This document shows positions 1-9,762 of a stretch of 64,000 nt of DNA, one piece after another; positions within the stretch are counted from its first letter, which is position 1; each line of letters opens with the position of its first letter. The notes under the pieces are model-generated. The model was given only the letters and a program-made list of their open reading frames with translations, made no database searches and was not told where the DNA came from. The DNA is from Picocystis sp. L7. Lineage: Eukaryota > Chlorophyta > Picocystophyceae > Picocystales > Picocystaceae. The stretch is from NCBI GenBank assembly GCA_020975725.1, contig QXJR01000003.1:682001-746000 (forward strand), in the 5' to 3' direction. The translations under genes were made by a program, and so were the position numbers.

Positions 1-147
1 ATGGACATCCATGGCAAGCGAAAGAAGAACGAAAACAAGGCGATTCGCGGACAATTCCGAGGCATCGACTGACACCCGCGTCAACGGACCACCACTTGGA
101 TCGGAACGAAACAAACGCCTCTTCTACGAACAGCCTACGATCTCGTC

Positions 148-705
148 ATGTGGACCGATCCAATCAAGAGCGGAGCGGTGTTCGGAGCGACGACAGTGGC
201 GTACATCCTGCTGGAACATTCCAGCTACACTCTACTCTCCATCCTCTCCTACACCCTGCTCTCGCTGGTGATTGCGCTGTTCGTGTACTCCAACCTGGCG
301 TCGTTCCTCAACCGGCCGCAGCTGGCGATGCTCTCGAAAGAAAACCTGCAGATTTCCGACGAGGCAGTCAAATCCTTTGCAGAGAAAGTAGCAACGACCT
401 TCAATAAGGCCCTAGGGATGGTGCACAGGCTTGCGTCCGGACAAGACGTGATGTTGTCGTTGAAGGTGGGGGGCGTCCTCTACCTCGCAGGAAAGATTGG
501 AAATGCAGTGCGCCTTCTCACGCTGCTGTACGTTGTATTCATCCTTGCTTTCACCCTTCCGAAAGCATACCGCATGTATGACAAGCAGCTTGACGAAGTC
601 CTCCAGCTCGTCAAAAAACAAATCTCCAAGCTGGTCACACTTGTGAACGAGAAAGTCTTGAGCAAAATTCCCAAGGCTAAACCGGTGGAGAAGAAGGACG
701 AATGA
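148..705 (+). CDS. Reticulon-like ER membrane-shaping protein (5' end uncertain)
   Basis: A 185-residue reading frame with the reticulon homology layout: two long hydrophobic hairpins (about residues 15-50 and 105-140) separated by a hydrophilic loop, and a lysine-rich tail. Reticulons insert as wedges in the ER membrane and curve tubules. The frame is open upstream of the ATG at 148 and reads TAYDLVMW into it, matching the conserved start of reticulon domains (DLLYW). A splice acceptor (gaacag) lies just before that, so the true first exon probably lies upstream, possibly outside the window. Its 3' end faces the LRR gene 108 bp away. The domain assignment is good; the start is not settled. 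Confidence 0.8.
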   Translation: MWTDPIKSGAVFGATTVAYILLEHSSYTLLSILSYTLLSLVIALFVYSNLASFLNRPQLAMLSKENLQISDEAVKSFAEKVATTFNKALGMVHRLASGQDVMLSLKVGGVLYLAGKIGNAVRLLTLLYVVFILAFTLPKAYRMYDKQLDEVLQLVKKQISKLVTLVNEKVLSKIPKAKPVEKKDE

Positions 706-813
706 AGTGGCAGAGAGGTGGACATCTACAATGCGATTCGGTTGTCATCAAGATGTACATAATCTGACCGTCCCTGGCAGGGCAACACATCCTCACTTTG
801 AATTCCACAGCAT

Positions 814-2418
814 CTACACCCCGCCGCCACCACTGCATGCCTCCAGTTCTTCTTGCAGCTTCTTCATCACAACTGGCAGGAGCTTGTCTTGCCTGTGCAG
901 AGCAAGAGCCAACCTATGCGAATCGATCCCGTGCTTCGTCACAGCAACAGAGTTGAAATGTTCCACCAGTTGCGCCTGGTACGAGTCATGTTCCCAGGAT
1001 CCGGTATGGACCTGCACATCGCCCGTGTAACCCTCCAGTGCATTGGTGATACTGTCCCTCATCTTCGAAAACCAATGTTGACTTTCGCCAGGTCGTATTG
1101 ATGAGTACACCAGGTCCACCTGGGGGCAGAAGGCAAGCACCGATGTAGCAGCCTGTGCGTACAGTAGGCATGCGCTGGCACCCATCGAATCCCCCAAGAG
1201 CAGTGTCCTCTGATATTGTGAAGCTACCTTCTTAAGTTGCTGGGCGTAATGGGAGTTCTCAGACTGGTTGCCACTGTACCAGGATCTGGAGGGATCCACG
1301 ACGAAGAGCACGTCAAAGCTATCTTGGCTGCCCGCTGGCATTGCTTTCCGCAGTCGTCCCAAAAGCCCGCCCCAGTTAGGCACTCCGGGCGCGCTCCCAA
1401 AGGCCACAATCAGTACCGGTGCTCGTTTGTCTGAATGGCTTCTTTGGAGTTTAAAGTACCCTTGCAATCCGTCGCTGTGGATTTCGCTCATTTTGACGTG
1501 GCCATTTTCTGTAGAAGAGCCGAGGGGAGGGATGGAGTGCGCCTGATCCTTGTCTATTCCGAATGACCGGAGGTGACCAATCTGTCCCAGAAGAGCCTGC
1601 AGCTTTTGCCATTCCAGAGGGTTGTTTTCAACCCAAACGTTTTGCAAGTTGGGGAGGTCTTTGAGGGACGAGGGCAAATCCTGGAGCTTGTTTCCGTACA
1701 GATATATCGTTTTGAGAGATTGGAGTCCATCTGAAGGGTCTGGCAGATGTTCAATAAGGTTATCTGCCAAGCTCAGTTCTTGCATTTCGTTCCAGTGCTT
1801 TGCATGATCTGGTACTACTCTAAGCTTGTTTCCTTGAAGATACAATGTTCTGAGTGCTGTGCAACGACAGAGTTCCAAAGGAACTTCGACCAGGTCATTG
1901 CCGTGCAAGTGCACTACTTGCAGGTTGGAGCAACTTCCGATTCCGCGAGGCAGTTCTTGAAGCTTGTTGCCTGCGACGGTCAGTTCCACAAGCGACGACA
2001 TCCGTCCCACATCTTCTGGAAGTCCATGCAATTTGTTCCCCGAGAGGGAGAGGTTCTGCAGGGCTCGGAGATTCCCGACCGTGTTGGGCAGCTCTTCGAG
2101 CTGGTTGCCGTGCAGCCAAAGTCCTTCCAGTTCTTCCAGCTCCCCGATTTCTTCGGGCACGTGTGCGATGCGGTTCCCTGCGGCTCCAAGCCTCTTGAGT
2201 TGTTTGAATTCGACGACTTCAGGTGGGATTTCTTCGAAGTCGTTTCCGTGGATGGCCAGTTCTTGCAGGTCCTTGATCTTCAGCACCTCGCATGGGATCC
2301 GGGTGAGTCCTGCACCGCTCAGGTCCAGCTTTCCAGTGCTTTTGGCCACGGATATCCTCGCTTTGATCTGCACATCGGTGAGTCGCGGCGCGGGTTGGAT
2401 GGTCTTGACGTGCGCCAT
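814..2418 (-). CDS. Leucine-rich repeat protein fused to an alpha/beta-hydrolase-like domain
   Basis: 534 residues from the ATG at 2418. The frame is also open to 2463, but that codon is GTG. Residues about 28-285 are ten or more LxxLxLxxNxLxxLP repeats of the short-LRR type seen in Ras-suppressor/PIRL-like proteins. Residues about 333-530 look like a small alpha/beta hydrolase: a hydrophobic strand LIVAFGSAPG, a nucleophile elbow GDSMGA (Ser about 411) and a histidine-containing end (TKHGIDSHR). The LRR part should bind a partner. The hydrolase-like part may act on an ester or amide, or may have lost activity. No intron is needed. The combination is unusual and its function is not known to me. 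Confidence 0.75.
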   Translation of the reverse strand: MAHVKTIQPAPRLTDVQIKARISVAKSTGKLDLSGAGLTRIPCEVLKIKDLQELAIHGNDFEEIPPEVVEFKQLKRLGAAGNRIAHVPEEIGELEELEGLWLHGNQLEELPNTVGNLRALQNLSLSGNKLHGLPEDVGRMSSLVELTVAGNKLQELPRGIGSCSNLQVVHLHGNDLVEVPLELCRCTALRTLYLQGNKLRVVPDHAKHWNEMQELSLADNLIEHLPDPSDGLQSLKTIYLYGNKLQDLPSSLKDLPNLQNVWVENNPLEWQKLQALLGQIGHLRSFGIDKDQAHSIPPLGSSTENGHVKMSEIHSDGLQGYFKLQRSHSDKRAPVLIVAFGSAPGVPNWGGLLGRLRKAMPAGSQDSFDVLFVVDPSRSWYSGNQSENSHYAQQLKKVASQYQRTLLLGDSMGASACLLYAQAATSVLAFCPQVDLVYSSIRPGESQHWFSKMRDSITNALEGYTGDVQVHTGSWEHDSYQAQLVEHFNSVAVTKHGIDSHRLALALHRQDKLLPVVMKKLQEELEACSGGGGV

Positions 2419-3423
2419 CCGACTGGGTTCACCCGTTCGACCGTCTACGGACACACCCTCCACTTGCTCCCTTCTGAAAGGACATCGTTCCCCTTTCGAA
2501 CCTCGGGTTCGATCGGATCGGGTTCCTCGGCTCCCCCCGAGACGTCCCCAGGAGTTTACGATCGTGTTTACCCCATCCAGTCGATGGTCTGGTCTGGCCT
2601 GGTCTGGTCTGGACTTGAGGATTTAAAAACAGATGATCCTCAATGGAGTGAGGATTCCCTTGGGCTGGTGGGTCGGTCTGAACCGACAGAGTTCGGCCGA
2701 TGGATCCAATGGACGAGCGTCTTGATGGCGGGGGTGCTTGGTGGCGGCTTTTGAGCGTGTGATCGATCGATTCACTCCTGCATGTGAAGTATCCGAGGTC
2801 GCATTCCTGCGACCTATCGAGAGCCCGGCACCAGCCGGTCCGTTCGGGACCGTCGTCCCTGCCTGCCTGCACGATAGAGTTTCTTCTCCCAATAGAGAAG
2901 AAACTCCCACAGAGGGATCCCTTCTTCACGGAATTTCGTCACCCCAGAATCACCCCTCTCAAATCCCTGGCAGATATATTCCGGGTCTGAACCCGAGAAC
3001 CCATCCGTTCGAAAGGTCTTTTGACCCATCTCGTTCGGAAGGGAATATCCGGTAAAAATACGCATCCTGTCCTTCTAACGTGATGGTCGATGACCTTGGA
3101 TCGATCGTGGCCAAGGTTGCAGACGGACGCCTGCACGGGCGACAGGAAGGCAAGCGCCGTCGACAGCCGAGACCTGCGCGGCGCGGCTGTCGACGGCGCG
3201 TGGCTGAAACGGAACAGGACCATGCGGGAGGGATGGTGGGCGGCACGGACGGCGGAGCTGGTGCGAAAGAACCTGGAGGGACGCTGGAGGGACGTTGGAG
3301 GGACGCTGGGGAGTGCGACCACTGAGGATGCACGTGCAGCTTCCTCGCACGTGCCTCCCGAGCGGCCGAAATGCGTGCGATCGAACCGGACGAGCAAGAA
3401 AGTGTCTGGCAGGCGTGTCGACA
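2419..3423. other. Intergenic region upstream of the LRR/hydrolase gene
   Basis: About 1 kb without a convincing gene. It holds the 5' flank of the LRR gene, with TTCGAA at 2495 and 3008, a GGTCTGG-rich run near 2585-2610, and an imperfect repeat at 2920-3060 that recurs beyond the other end of the recombinase gene. Open frames on both strands at 3,000-3,590 are unconvincing: low complexity, and mutual shadows in GC-rich sequence. Confidence 0.6.
2920..3060 (+). repeat. Left imperfect direct repeat flanking the tyrosine-recombinase gene
   Basis: This block resembles 5868-6010 in the same orientation, roughly three quarters identical over about 100 bp by eye. Shared words include cttcac-ggaattt, tcacccct, caaatccctg and ccgggtct. 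It may mark one end of a mobile unit. It may equally be a member of a dispersed promoter-repeat family, because part of the wording (gggatcccttcttcac) recurs near 35,500. Confidence 0.5.
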
Positions 3424-5700
3424 TTACGCCGACCGCTGTATTTTGTACTTGAGGCGCAAGATGGTATCCCAGCTGAGTTCGCCATGGCGACGTTTGAGGC
3501 TGGACGAGCTGTCGAACCTGAAGTGGTGTTGGATGCTCTCGAACATGGCTTCGTACTGCTCGAACGTTGCCCAGTTCTTCCACTCACCAAGGGGTACCTC
3601 CGTCTGCATGGCCAACATGAGTTTGCGGTATCGTTTCAAGCGTTCACGATTCTTCTGCTCACGGACCTCGTTTGGCTGGATCAATCTCCAGGGACGGCCA
3701 CCAGTTGTGCTGTCACCGAGAGTCCAGTGGTGCCATGCTTTACGCAGGGACATGTTAGGCACACGGAAATCACAGGGCAATGGTGTGAAGGAAAGGAGAC
3801 CATAGTCTCTCAACGTCTCCTCATGTTGTTCACCGTCTTCATTTCCAATTCCTGCAATTTGTTGTTGGTGGACCAAGTCCCCAATGCCAGAATCCTTCAA
3901 AACTCTGGCCATGCAAGCTTCCAGGTTAGCCGTGGTAACAGGTTGCCCTTCAATTCTGCCTTGTTGCACTGCATCATCAAGTGCTTGCTCAATGACTCCG
4001 GGGAATCGATCCATTTGGTCCTTGATGTGGGGAATCACCTTGTCCAGATCGTTTCGAACTTGCTGCATTTCATGGAGGAGCGCGCAATGAGGTGGTACTC
4101 CAGTCACACGGAGATCATGCTCTTTGGCCCCTTCGCCATATTCATAGCCACAGTATATGAACTTCTTGAGTTTGCGACATCGGTCTTTGTCGACCATGAG
4201 TGGGGTTGTCCACAACTTGTGGGTAGCCGGGAGATGGGTCTTGAGTGTCTCCAAATGAAATACCACACTTGCCAAGCACCTTTGAGCAACAGCAAAATTT
4301 ATCTTTGCAATGTCCATGCACTCTACCACACAACATCGAATGAACTCGCCCTCCTCATCACTTGCTTTTATGAATGTGGGCGGCAATAGTGCAAGCTCTT
4401 CCGTGTGCATGGGCAATCCGCAAGCTGTCCTACCAACATGGTGATCACCGGCGCTATCAAATTGTCGATACGTACCCTCTACACCTGGTTGTGTCCATCC
4501 CGCACGTAATGATATTGCACTTGTTGAAGGGCAAGCAGTCCCTCCGGAGCTCAAGTACGTTGCAGCTCCTTTGCGGAACGAGTGGCTGCCGATAGAGTCT
4601 GCTCTTAAGCCACATGCTTCGACTTCGTCTTTGAGGCGCTCCACAGACCGCATGAGGCAATTCCTAAACCGTCTTGCAGTTTCTCCTAGACTACCATGGA
4701 ACAAGGGGGGCGTGGACCTGCTTTCAAGTGACAAATCGAAATGTGTGACTGTCATGAGGAAAACTCCAAGGCTCGTCCAAGGGCAAATCCATGGATTGAG
4801 GGGATTTGCATACACAGCCCGTCCGTGCTTGGCTAACTTACCTTCTTGGTCTGTCTTGGATTGCGCGAAAAAAATGAGAAGATGATCATCCTCGACTCTC
4901 ACATGCCCAATATTGAGGTAGGCCACATTGTCCGATCGGCAAACCAAATTCCACATAAGCGCTGCATAACACCAAGCAAAGGGGCCATCCACATCTTGCA
5001 TCGCAACATCTTTGCAAATTGAGACATACAATTTGAAGGGCAAGGGAGCCTTACCACTCTCGACTTCCATCCCTTCTTCCTTTCTCTTTCTAGCGTTTGC
5101 TCGCGACCATCCAAGGAGAACTTTTCCTATTGTGGGCATCAACTCACCCCATCTTTGTTCTTGCTGAAAGTCTTTGAATAACAAGCTCAAGGCAGAACGA
5201 TACTTGCTCAATCGGCTGTCGCTCAACTTCCCTCCATCCATCTTCAAAGCATGTACAGGATCAAGGATAGCCATCTCATCCACAAGTGACCAATCCAATG
5301 GCTCGATGGGCTCTCCTTGCGAAAAACCTGGCAAAAGGGTGGAGATCAATGCGGACCTTGTCACACCGCGATGTGCTCGAGGCCCATTCAACAATGCGGT
5401 CATAGCCTCCCTGAACGAGGGGAGGAGAGATGGATGGTTTCGATTGTAAAGGTGAAGAAGGAACAACGCTTGGCTACTCTTGTATGCTTTCCTAGTGACC
5501 AATCCAATGCTATTTCGGAGCTCCACCACTAGGTCAATTTTTTGAGCACATCCCACGCCTCCACCATCTGTTTCGTGAGCCTCCCTTTCGTCCGCACTAG
5601 CATCAATCAACTGCCTACACGTTTCTGTTGGCTCAACCGTTGTGAGCGCTGGCACGAAAGCCGGTCGTGTGGGCCCTTCCATCCCGTCCTCGGACGCCAT
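3424..5700 (-). CDS. Tyrosine recombinase/integrase (Crypton-like or other YR element)
   Basis: 758 residues from the ATG at 5700. An earlier in-frame ATG at 5793 lies inside the motif cluster and is less likely. Counted from that earlier ATG, the core shows the catalytic set of phage-integrase-type tyrosine recombinases: Arg286 in CRSDN, HSFR at 404-407, Trp433 and a candidate nucleophile Tyr442 in GVEGTYRQF. About 340 further residues follow and I do not recognise them. Such enzymes cut and join DNA through a 3'-phosphotyrosine and move Crypton-type elements. No reverse transcriptase lies beside it. The frame is uninterrupted. The repeats at 2920-3060 and 5868-6010 bracket it. A domesticated or DIRS-derived copy is possible. 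Confidence 0.75.
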   Translation of the reverse strand: MASEDGMEGPTRPAFVPALTTVEPTETCRQLIDASADEREAHETDGGGVGCAQKIDLVVELRNSIGLVTRKAYKSSQALFLLHLYNRNHPSLLPSFREAMTALLNGPRAHRGVTRSALISTLLPGFSQGEPIEPLDWSLVDEMAILDPVHALKMDGGKLSDSRLSKYRSALSLLFKDFQQEQRWGELMPTIGKVLLGWSRANARKRKEEGMEVESGKAPLPFKLYVSICKDVAMQDVDGPFAWCYAALMWNLVCRSDNVAYLNIGHVRVEDDHLLIFFAQSKTDQEGKLAKHGRAVYANPLNPWICPWTSLGVFLMTVTHFDLSLESRSTPPLFHGSLGETARRFRNCLMRSVERLKDEVEACGLRADSIGSHSFRKGAATYLSSGGTACPSTSAISLRAGWTQPGVEGTYRQFDSAGDHHVGRTACGLPMHTEELALLPPTFIKASDEEGEFIRCCVVECMDIAKINFAVAQRCLASVVFHLETLKTHLPATHKLWTTPLMVDKDRCRKLKKFIYCGYEYGEGAKEHDLRVTGVPPHCALLHEMQQVRNDLDKVIPHIKDQMDRFPGVIEQALDDAVQQGRIEGQPVTTANLEACMARVLKDSGIGDLVHQQQIAGIGNEDGEQHEETLRDYGLLSFTPLPCDFRVPNMSLRKAWHHWTLGDSTTGGRPWRLIQPNEVREQKNRERLKRYRKLMLAMQTEVPLGEWKNWATFEQYEAMFESIQHHFRFDSSSSLKRRHGELSWDTILRLKYKIQRSA

Positions 5701-5703
5701 CAC

Positions 5704-5866
5704 CCTGTCGGGGTGACGAAAAGGACGGAATTTCTCATCCCGTGCCCACCCGAGTGGGTTTGAGTGGGGGAACCCCGGTCGGGAATTTCCCATCCCTCCT
5801 TTTCGTCACCCTTTCGGGGTGATTTTCGGGACCAATCGGGTGAAACCGGGGTGACGAAAAGCCGAG
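5704..5866. promoter_or_regulatory. Palindromic gtcaccc/ggggtgac motif cluster, 5' of the recombinase gene
   Basis: Three partly palindromic copies pair caccc with ggggtga: near 5709-5725, 5805-5822 and 5838-5860. The last reads cgggtgaaaccggggtgacg. A cluster with the same order of words lies at 7018-7172, 5' of the J-protein gene, at about the same distance from the ATG. A regulatory role is inference; a remnant of a dispersed repeat is the alternative. Confidence 0.4.
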
Positions 5867-5867
5867 A

Positions 5868-6010
5868 ACCCCTCTTCACCGGAATTTATCACCCTGGAGT
5901 CACCCCTCCCAAATCCCTGACGACTCCCTCCGGGTCTAGACCGGGTCCTCCTTCCAATCGAAGGGGCCTCTCATTCGGTTTTATTCAGGAACGAATGTCC
6001 CGGTTCAAAG
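5868..6010 (+). repeat. Right imperfect direct repeat flanking the tyrosine-recombinase gene
   Basis: This is the partner of 2920-3060 in the same orientation, with the shared words ggaattt, tcacccct, caaatccctg and ccgggtct. The two repeats lie about 2.9 kb apart and enclose the recombinase gene exactly. Confidence 0.5.
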
Positions 6011-7017
6011 GGGCTCCCCATCGGTGAAAGGCCTGCTCGTTGCTCCTCGAGGTGAATGTCATGGAGGGCAATTGTCGAACGCCAAAAGAAAATTGAATTC
6101 GACGAGTAGGGAAGCCTCCAGCACACACAAGGCGATCAACATGGAGTGATTGAAAGCCTTCGGCAAGATTTCTTGGTGTTTAATGGACGGTTACCACCTT
6201 GCCTAGAATCAGATATTGCATCGTCGAGCGAGGCATCGGTCGAAAGGGAGGTAAGCCGTATCAATACAAAGTTGGTGCAAGTGTGTACGAATTTTTTTGC
6301 GTGAGCGTCTACGACTGACGGAAATAATTGAGGAAAAACAACTGAAAATCGGCGGGACCAATGGAACCAACTACTCTTTCTCTTTTTTATGTTACCTGTC
6401 AAGCTACGGGAAATGCCGGTAGTGGACTATCGGAGCAACCTAGGATAAAGGCGTACAAACCGCGCACTCGCTTTGTCTTGTCCTTGAGAAGTATCAAACA
6501 ATGTCCTCCCAAAGTGCATGTCACCATTGCATTTGTAGTTGGCCTTCTTCTCTATCGAAGCGCATCAAACATTGTGAACACGAAACATCGATGTTTGACT
6601 CGACTATTTGGCCATTGACAACGGGCATCCCATGAAAGTGTAGTCGAATTCCCCTCATTTAGTGCTTCTATGTTGCAAATCCTGCTACGCACGTATGCCT
6701 CATACAAATTAGGTCGTACGAGACTTCGCTTGAGGGAAGCAGCGCAAATATCCCTCTTGTCCATGAATGTCGTTGAGTCCCTAGACACCCCTTCCAGAAT
6801 GTTAGATGGCTCCACCACAAGGTGAGAAGGGGGCTCAAATAGAAGGGATGCTAACCAAAGCCTCGCGTTCCTCCCATTCCTCGGACGTAGGATTACGATA
6901 TGTGGTGTCGCCCCTACAACAACTCCATGGTATCGAGTGCTTCTATGTTCGATCATTGGAAAAGATCCGTGTCTCGAAGTTGGTGCCTCCCCGTCGGTGT
7001 GGTCGTTCTTGGGCGTC
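6011..7017. other. Intergenic region without recognised gene
   Basis: About 1 kb, AT-richer than its neighbours. Frames up to 155 codons occur on the minus strand but show no recognisable domain. I see no RNA gene or terminal repeat here. Confidence 0.5.
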
Positions 7018-7172
7018 ACCCCAACGGGGTGACGTTTTCCGAAGGATGTCTCCTCCTTGGGGCAGTCGAGTGAGAAACAGGGGGGAAATTGGGGTGAAGG
7101 AGGACCACATCCCTGGAATTCGTCACTCTTTCGGGGTGACGATCCCTTGGCTCCGGGTGAAACCGGGGTGAC
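7018..7172. promoter_or_regulatory. Second gtcaccc/ggggtgac motif cluster, 5' of the J-protein gene
   Basis: It contains gtcaccccaacggggtgac (a perfect 7-bp stem) near 7016-7034. A tcactctttcggggtgac word lies near 7124-7141, and ccgggtgaaaccggggtgac near 7157-7172. The last block ends about 107 bp before the ATG at 7279. Order and wording match the cluster at 5704-5866. Confidence 0.4.
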
Positions 7173-7278
7173 GAATTACGTAGATCCCTGGACCCAGGTC
7201 TCTCAATAGGATCGAAGCAGGCGAAGCACGAGTCGCACGTGGTGGAGAGGTCGGAAGGACGCGTACGGACGCAGCGAG

Positions 7279-7929
7279 ATGCGCGCACGTGGGCGGACGC
7301 GAGGCGTCCCGTGCGACAGAACGGTCAAGACGAGGGCGCACGCCAGGGATCCGTTCGACGTGCTCGGCGTGGAACGAGGAGCAGACCTGCAGCGGGTCCG
7401 AAAGGCCTACGTCAAGCTCATGAAAGCGCACCACCCAGACGTGAATGGTGGACGCGGAAATCGAAGAGCCGCCGAAATCATACGAGCGTATCGGAGCGTC
7501 CTCTCCATGGACGAAGAAGAGAGACAAGAACGAGAAAGGGACGTCTTCGAAATGCCAGACGGTCCGCCCGTGCGCATCTTCGTCAACCCGTTCGCCTGTC
7601 GAGTGGACCCGCTGCAATGGCGAGAACTCCTGCAGCTCGCCAAATCCAACCCACAAGCACCAGAGGAAGCGATCAGGAACCAAGGAGTGTACTGCAGTGA
7701 CTGGGCTGTGCAGTTCCTGTCGCCCAAGCAATTCGAAACGATCGAGGCCGAAATGGTGAAAATGGAACACAACCTCAGCTTCGAACAAACGTCGTGGGTG
7801 ATCAACACGTACCTACTGCAAGCAAGAGAAGCCAACAGAAAGGTACCTGCAGGCGCGTGGAACAGGGGAGATGGGGAAGGTTTCGAAGACTGGCCTAATC
7901 CGCGCTACGAAGCGGATGGATACCGGTGA
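7279..7929 (+). CDS. DnaJ (J-domain) protein
   Basis: 216 residues, one exon, ATG at 7279. The J domain covers about residues 24-85: DPFDVLGV, helix II with the invariant HPD inside HHPDVNGG, then IIRAYRSVLS. No G/F-rich or zinc-finger region follows. The C-terminal part (about 95-216) has no domain I recognise. J proteins stimulate the ATPase of an HSP70 partner. The Arg-rich first 20 residues could act as an organelle leader, but that is inference. The 3' end converges on 6PGDH, and an AATAAA lies about 90 bp after the stop (8017-8022). Confidence 0.8.
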   Translation: MRARGRTRGVPCDRTVKTRAHARDPFDVLGVERGADLQRVRKAYVKLMKAHHPDVNGGRGNRRAAEIIRAYRSVLSMDEEERQERERDVFEMPDGPPVRIFVNPFACRVDPLQWRELLQLAKSNPQAPEEAIRNQGVYCSDWAVQFLSPKQFETIEAEMVKMEHNLSFEQTSWVINTYLLQAREANRKVPAGAWNRGDGEGFEDWPNPRYEADGYR

Positions 7930-8084
7930 CAGGCGGAGAAATTGCCTCAGGAGGTTCGCTAGACCCCAACCTGCAGAATTGCGAGTAAAGTGTACCATAG
8001 AATTGTATAGGAAGGAAATAAAACATTGCATGGCAGATGCATCAATTAGAAATGCCGCTAAAAAACACAATCGTGACGAGTGTA

Positions 8085-9762
8085 TCAAGTATTGTAGCCA
8101 GTGGTAGTGATCGAGTCAGCACTGTTTCCTGCAGACCACAAAGTGTGGAAGTTCCCTTCCATATCAGTGCGTACGTAGGTATGAGATCCGAAATAATCTC
8201 GCTGAGCTTGAACCAAGTTTGCTGGCAGTCTCGTCCTGCGGTATGTATCAAAGTAACTGAGACTGGCCATCATGCCAGGGACCCCAACGCCTGCCCCAAC
8301 TGCCAATCCGACGATTTTTCTCCAAGAGGGCAAGCAAGCAACGATTTCATGCGCAAATTCACTGTCTACTAGCAAGTTTGGGAGGTTTGCATCCTTGTCA
8401 TATGCACGCTTTATCCTGTCCAAGAAAACCGCGCGGATGATGCAGCCCCCCTTCCAGATACGTGCCATCTCACCAAGTTTTAGATCCCAGCCCTTCTCTA
8501 TGCTTTTGGCACGGATGATATTCATCCCTTGGGCATAGCTGCAAATTTTTGCACAATAGAGCGCCTTGCATACATCGTCCTTCAACTGCTCTTTGTCAAC
8601 CGCACACTCCTTGCTGTGTTCAATGTCAGGTAGACCCAAGGTCCCGTAGAAGACTGAAGTTGCCACGCGTTCGTCTTTCAGACCAGAGATGAACCTGCTG
8701 TCTAGTGCAGCAGCCATTGTCGGAGCTGCAACCGAGAGTTCTGCAGCTTGCTGGATCGTCCACTTGCCAGTGCCTTTCATTCCAGTCCTATCCAAAATCT
8801 TGTCCACCAAAAAACCCCCATCATCCTTCTGATCGTCTTTCTTTGCCAAGATGTTAGCCGTAATCTCAATCAAGAAAGAGTCCAGTTCTCCTTTGTTCCA
8901 CTCGGCAAAAGTTGCAGCCAGTTCATCGTTGCTAAAACCTCCCAAATGCTTCAGCAAGTCATAGGCCTCCGCAATCAGCTGCATGTCCCCATACTCGATG
9001 CCATTGTGCACCATTTTCACAAAGTTACCTGCTCCCCCGTTTCCGACGTATGTGACACATGGGCCATCATCTACTTGAGCAGCAACTTTCTCCACGATGT
9101 CCTTGATGTAGGGGTATCCTTCAGGAGAACCTCCTGGCATGAGTGCTGGCCCATGTCGAGCACCTTCCTCACCTCCTGACACGCCCATACCCATATAGAG
9201 GATGCCCTTTTCCTCTGCTTCTTTCAGTCGTCTTTCTGTGTTCTCGTACCATTCGTTTCCACCATCGATGATCATGTCACCCTTCTCCAGGTATTGGTTC
9301 AGCTGGGCAATCATGGCATCCACCGCCGCTCCTGCTTTGACGAGGATCACGATGCTTCTCGGTCTTTTGATCGAAGCCACAAATTCTTCCATGCTCTTGT
9401 AACCGAACAATCGATCCCCGAGCCCTGCAGGTGAGATTGGGTCAGCCGATCCGTGTCGGTGTGCCATCGTCTTTCGCGAAGCGTTGCACTTCCAGTGTCG
9501 TTGGTTGTGTGGGCACGCACCTTCTTTTTGAGCTCTGGCGACGCACAGGTCCGTCTTGGATTCGGTTCGATTGTACACCGATATGGTGAACCCTTTTTCT
9601 GCGACGTTGAGGGCCAGGTTCTGCGTTCACACCGTCCATATCCTTGTGAGCCATGGGTTCGTTCTCGTTCGGGTTTCGCGGCGCTCTTTTCTGTTTCGTT
9701 TCCCGTCTCACCTGTCCCATGACCGCCAGTCCCACCAGTCCGATGTCCGCTTGTGCTCCCAT
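8085..9762 (-). CDS. PGD: 6-phosphogluconate dehydrogenase, decarboxylating
   Basis: Three exons: 9762-9712, 9620-9521 and 9424-8085, giving 496 residues. Exon 1 carries the dinucleotide-binding turn GLVGLAVMGQ. The junction to NLALNVAEKGFTISVYNRT restores the family's N-terminus exactly. The second junction restores QKEGLGDRLFGYKS. Substrate-site signatures follow: IIDGGNEW, GVSGGEEGARHGP and KMVHNGIEYGDMQLIAEAY. The enzyme oxidises 6-phosphogluconate to ribulose 5-phosphate and CO2, making NADPH in the oxidative pentose phosphate pathway. Introns are 91 and 96 nt (GTGAGA..CAG, GTGCGT..CAG). No transit peptide is evident, so a cytosolic form is likely. It is divergent from arginine deiminase. 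Confidence 0.95.

Noticed and set aside
3075-3590. Overlapping minus- and plus-strand open frames next to the recombinase stop
   Set aside because: Arg/Ser/Pro-rich in all frames, mutual shadows in GC-rich DNA, no domain, and overlapping the end of the recombinase gene.
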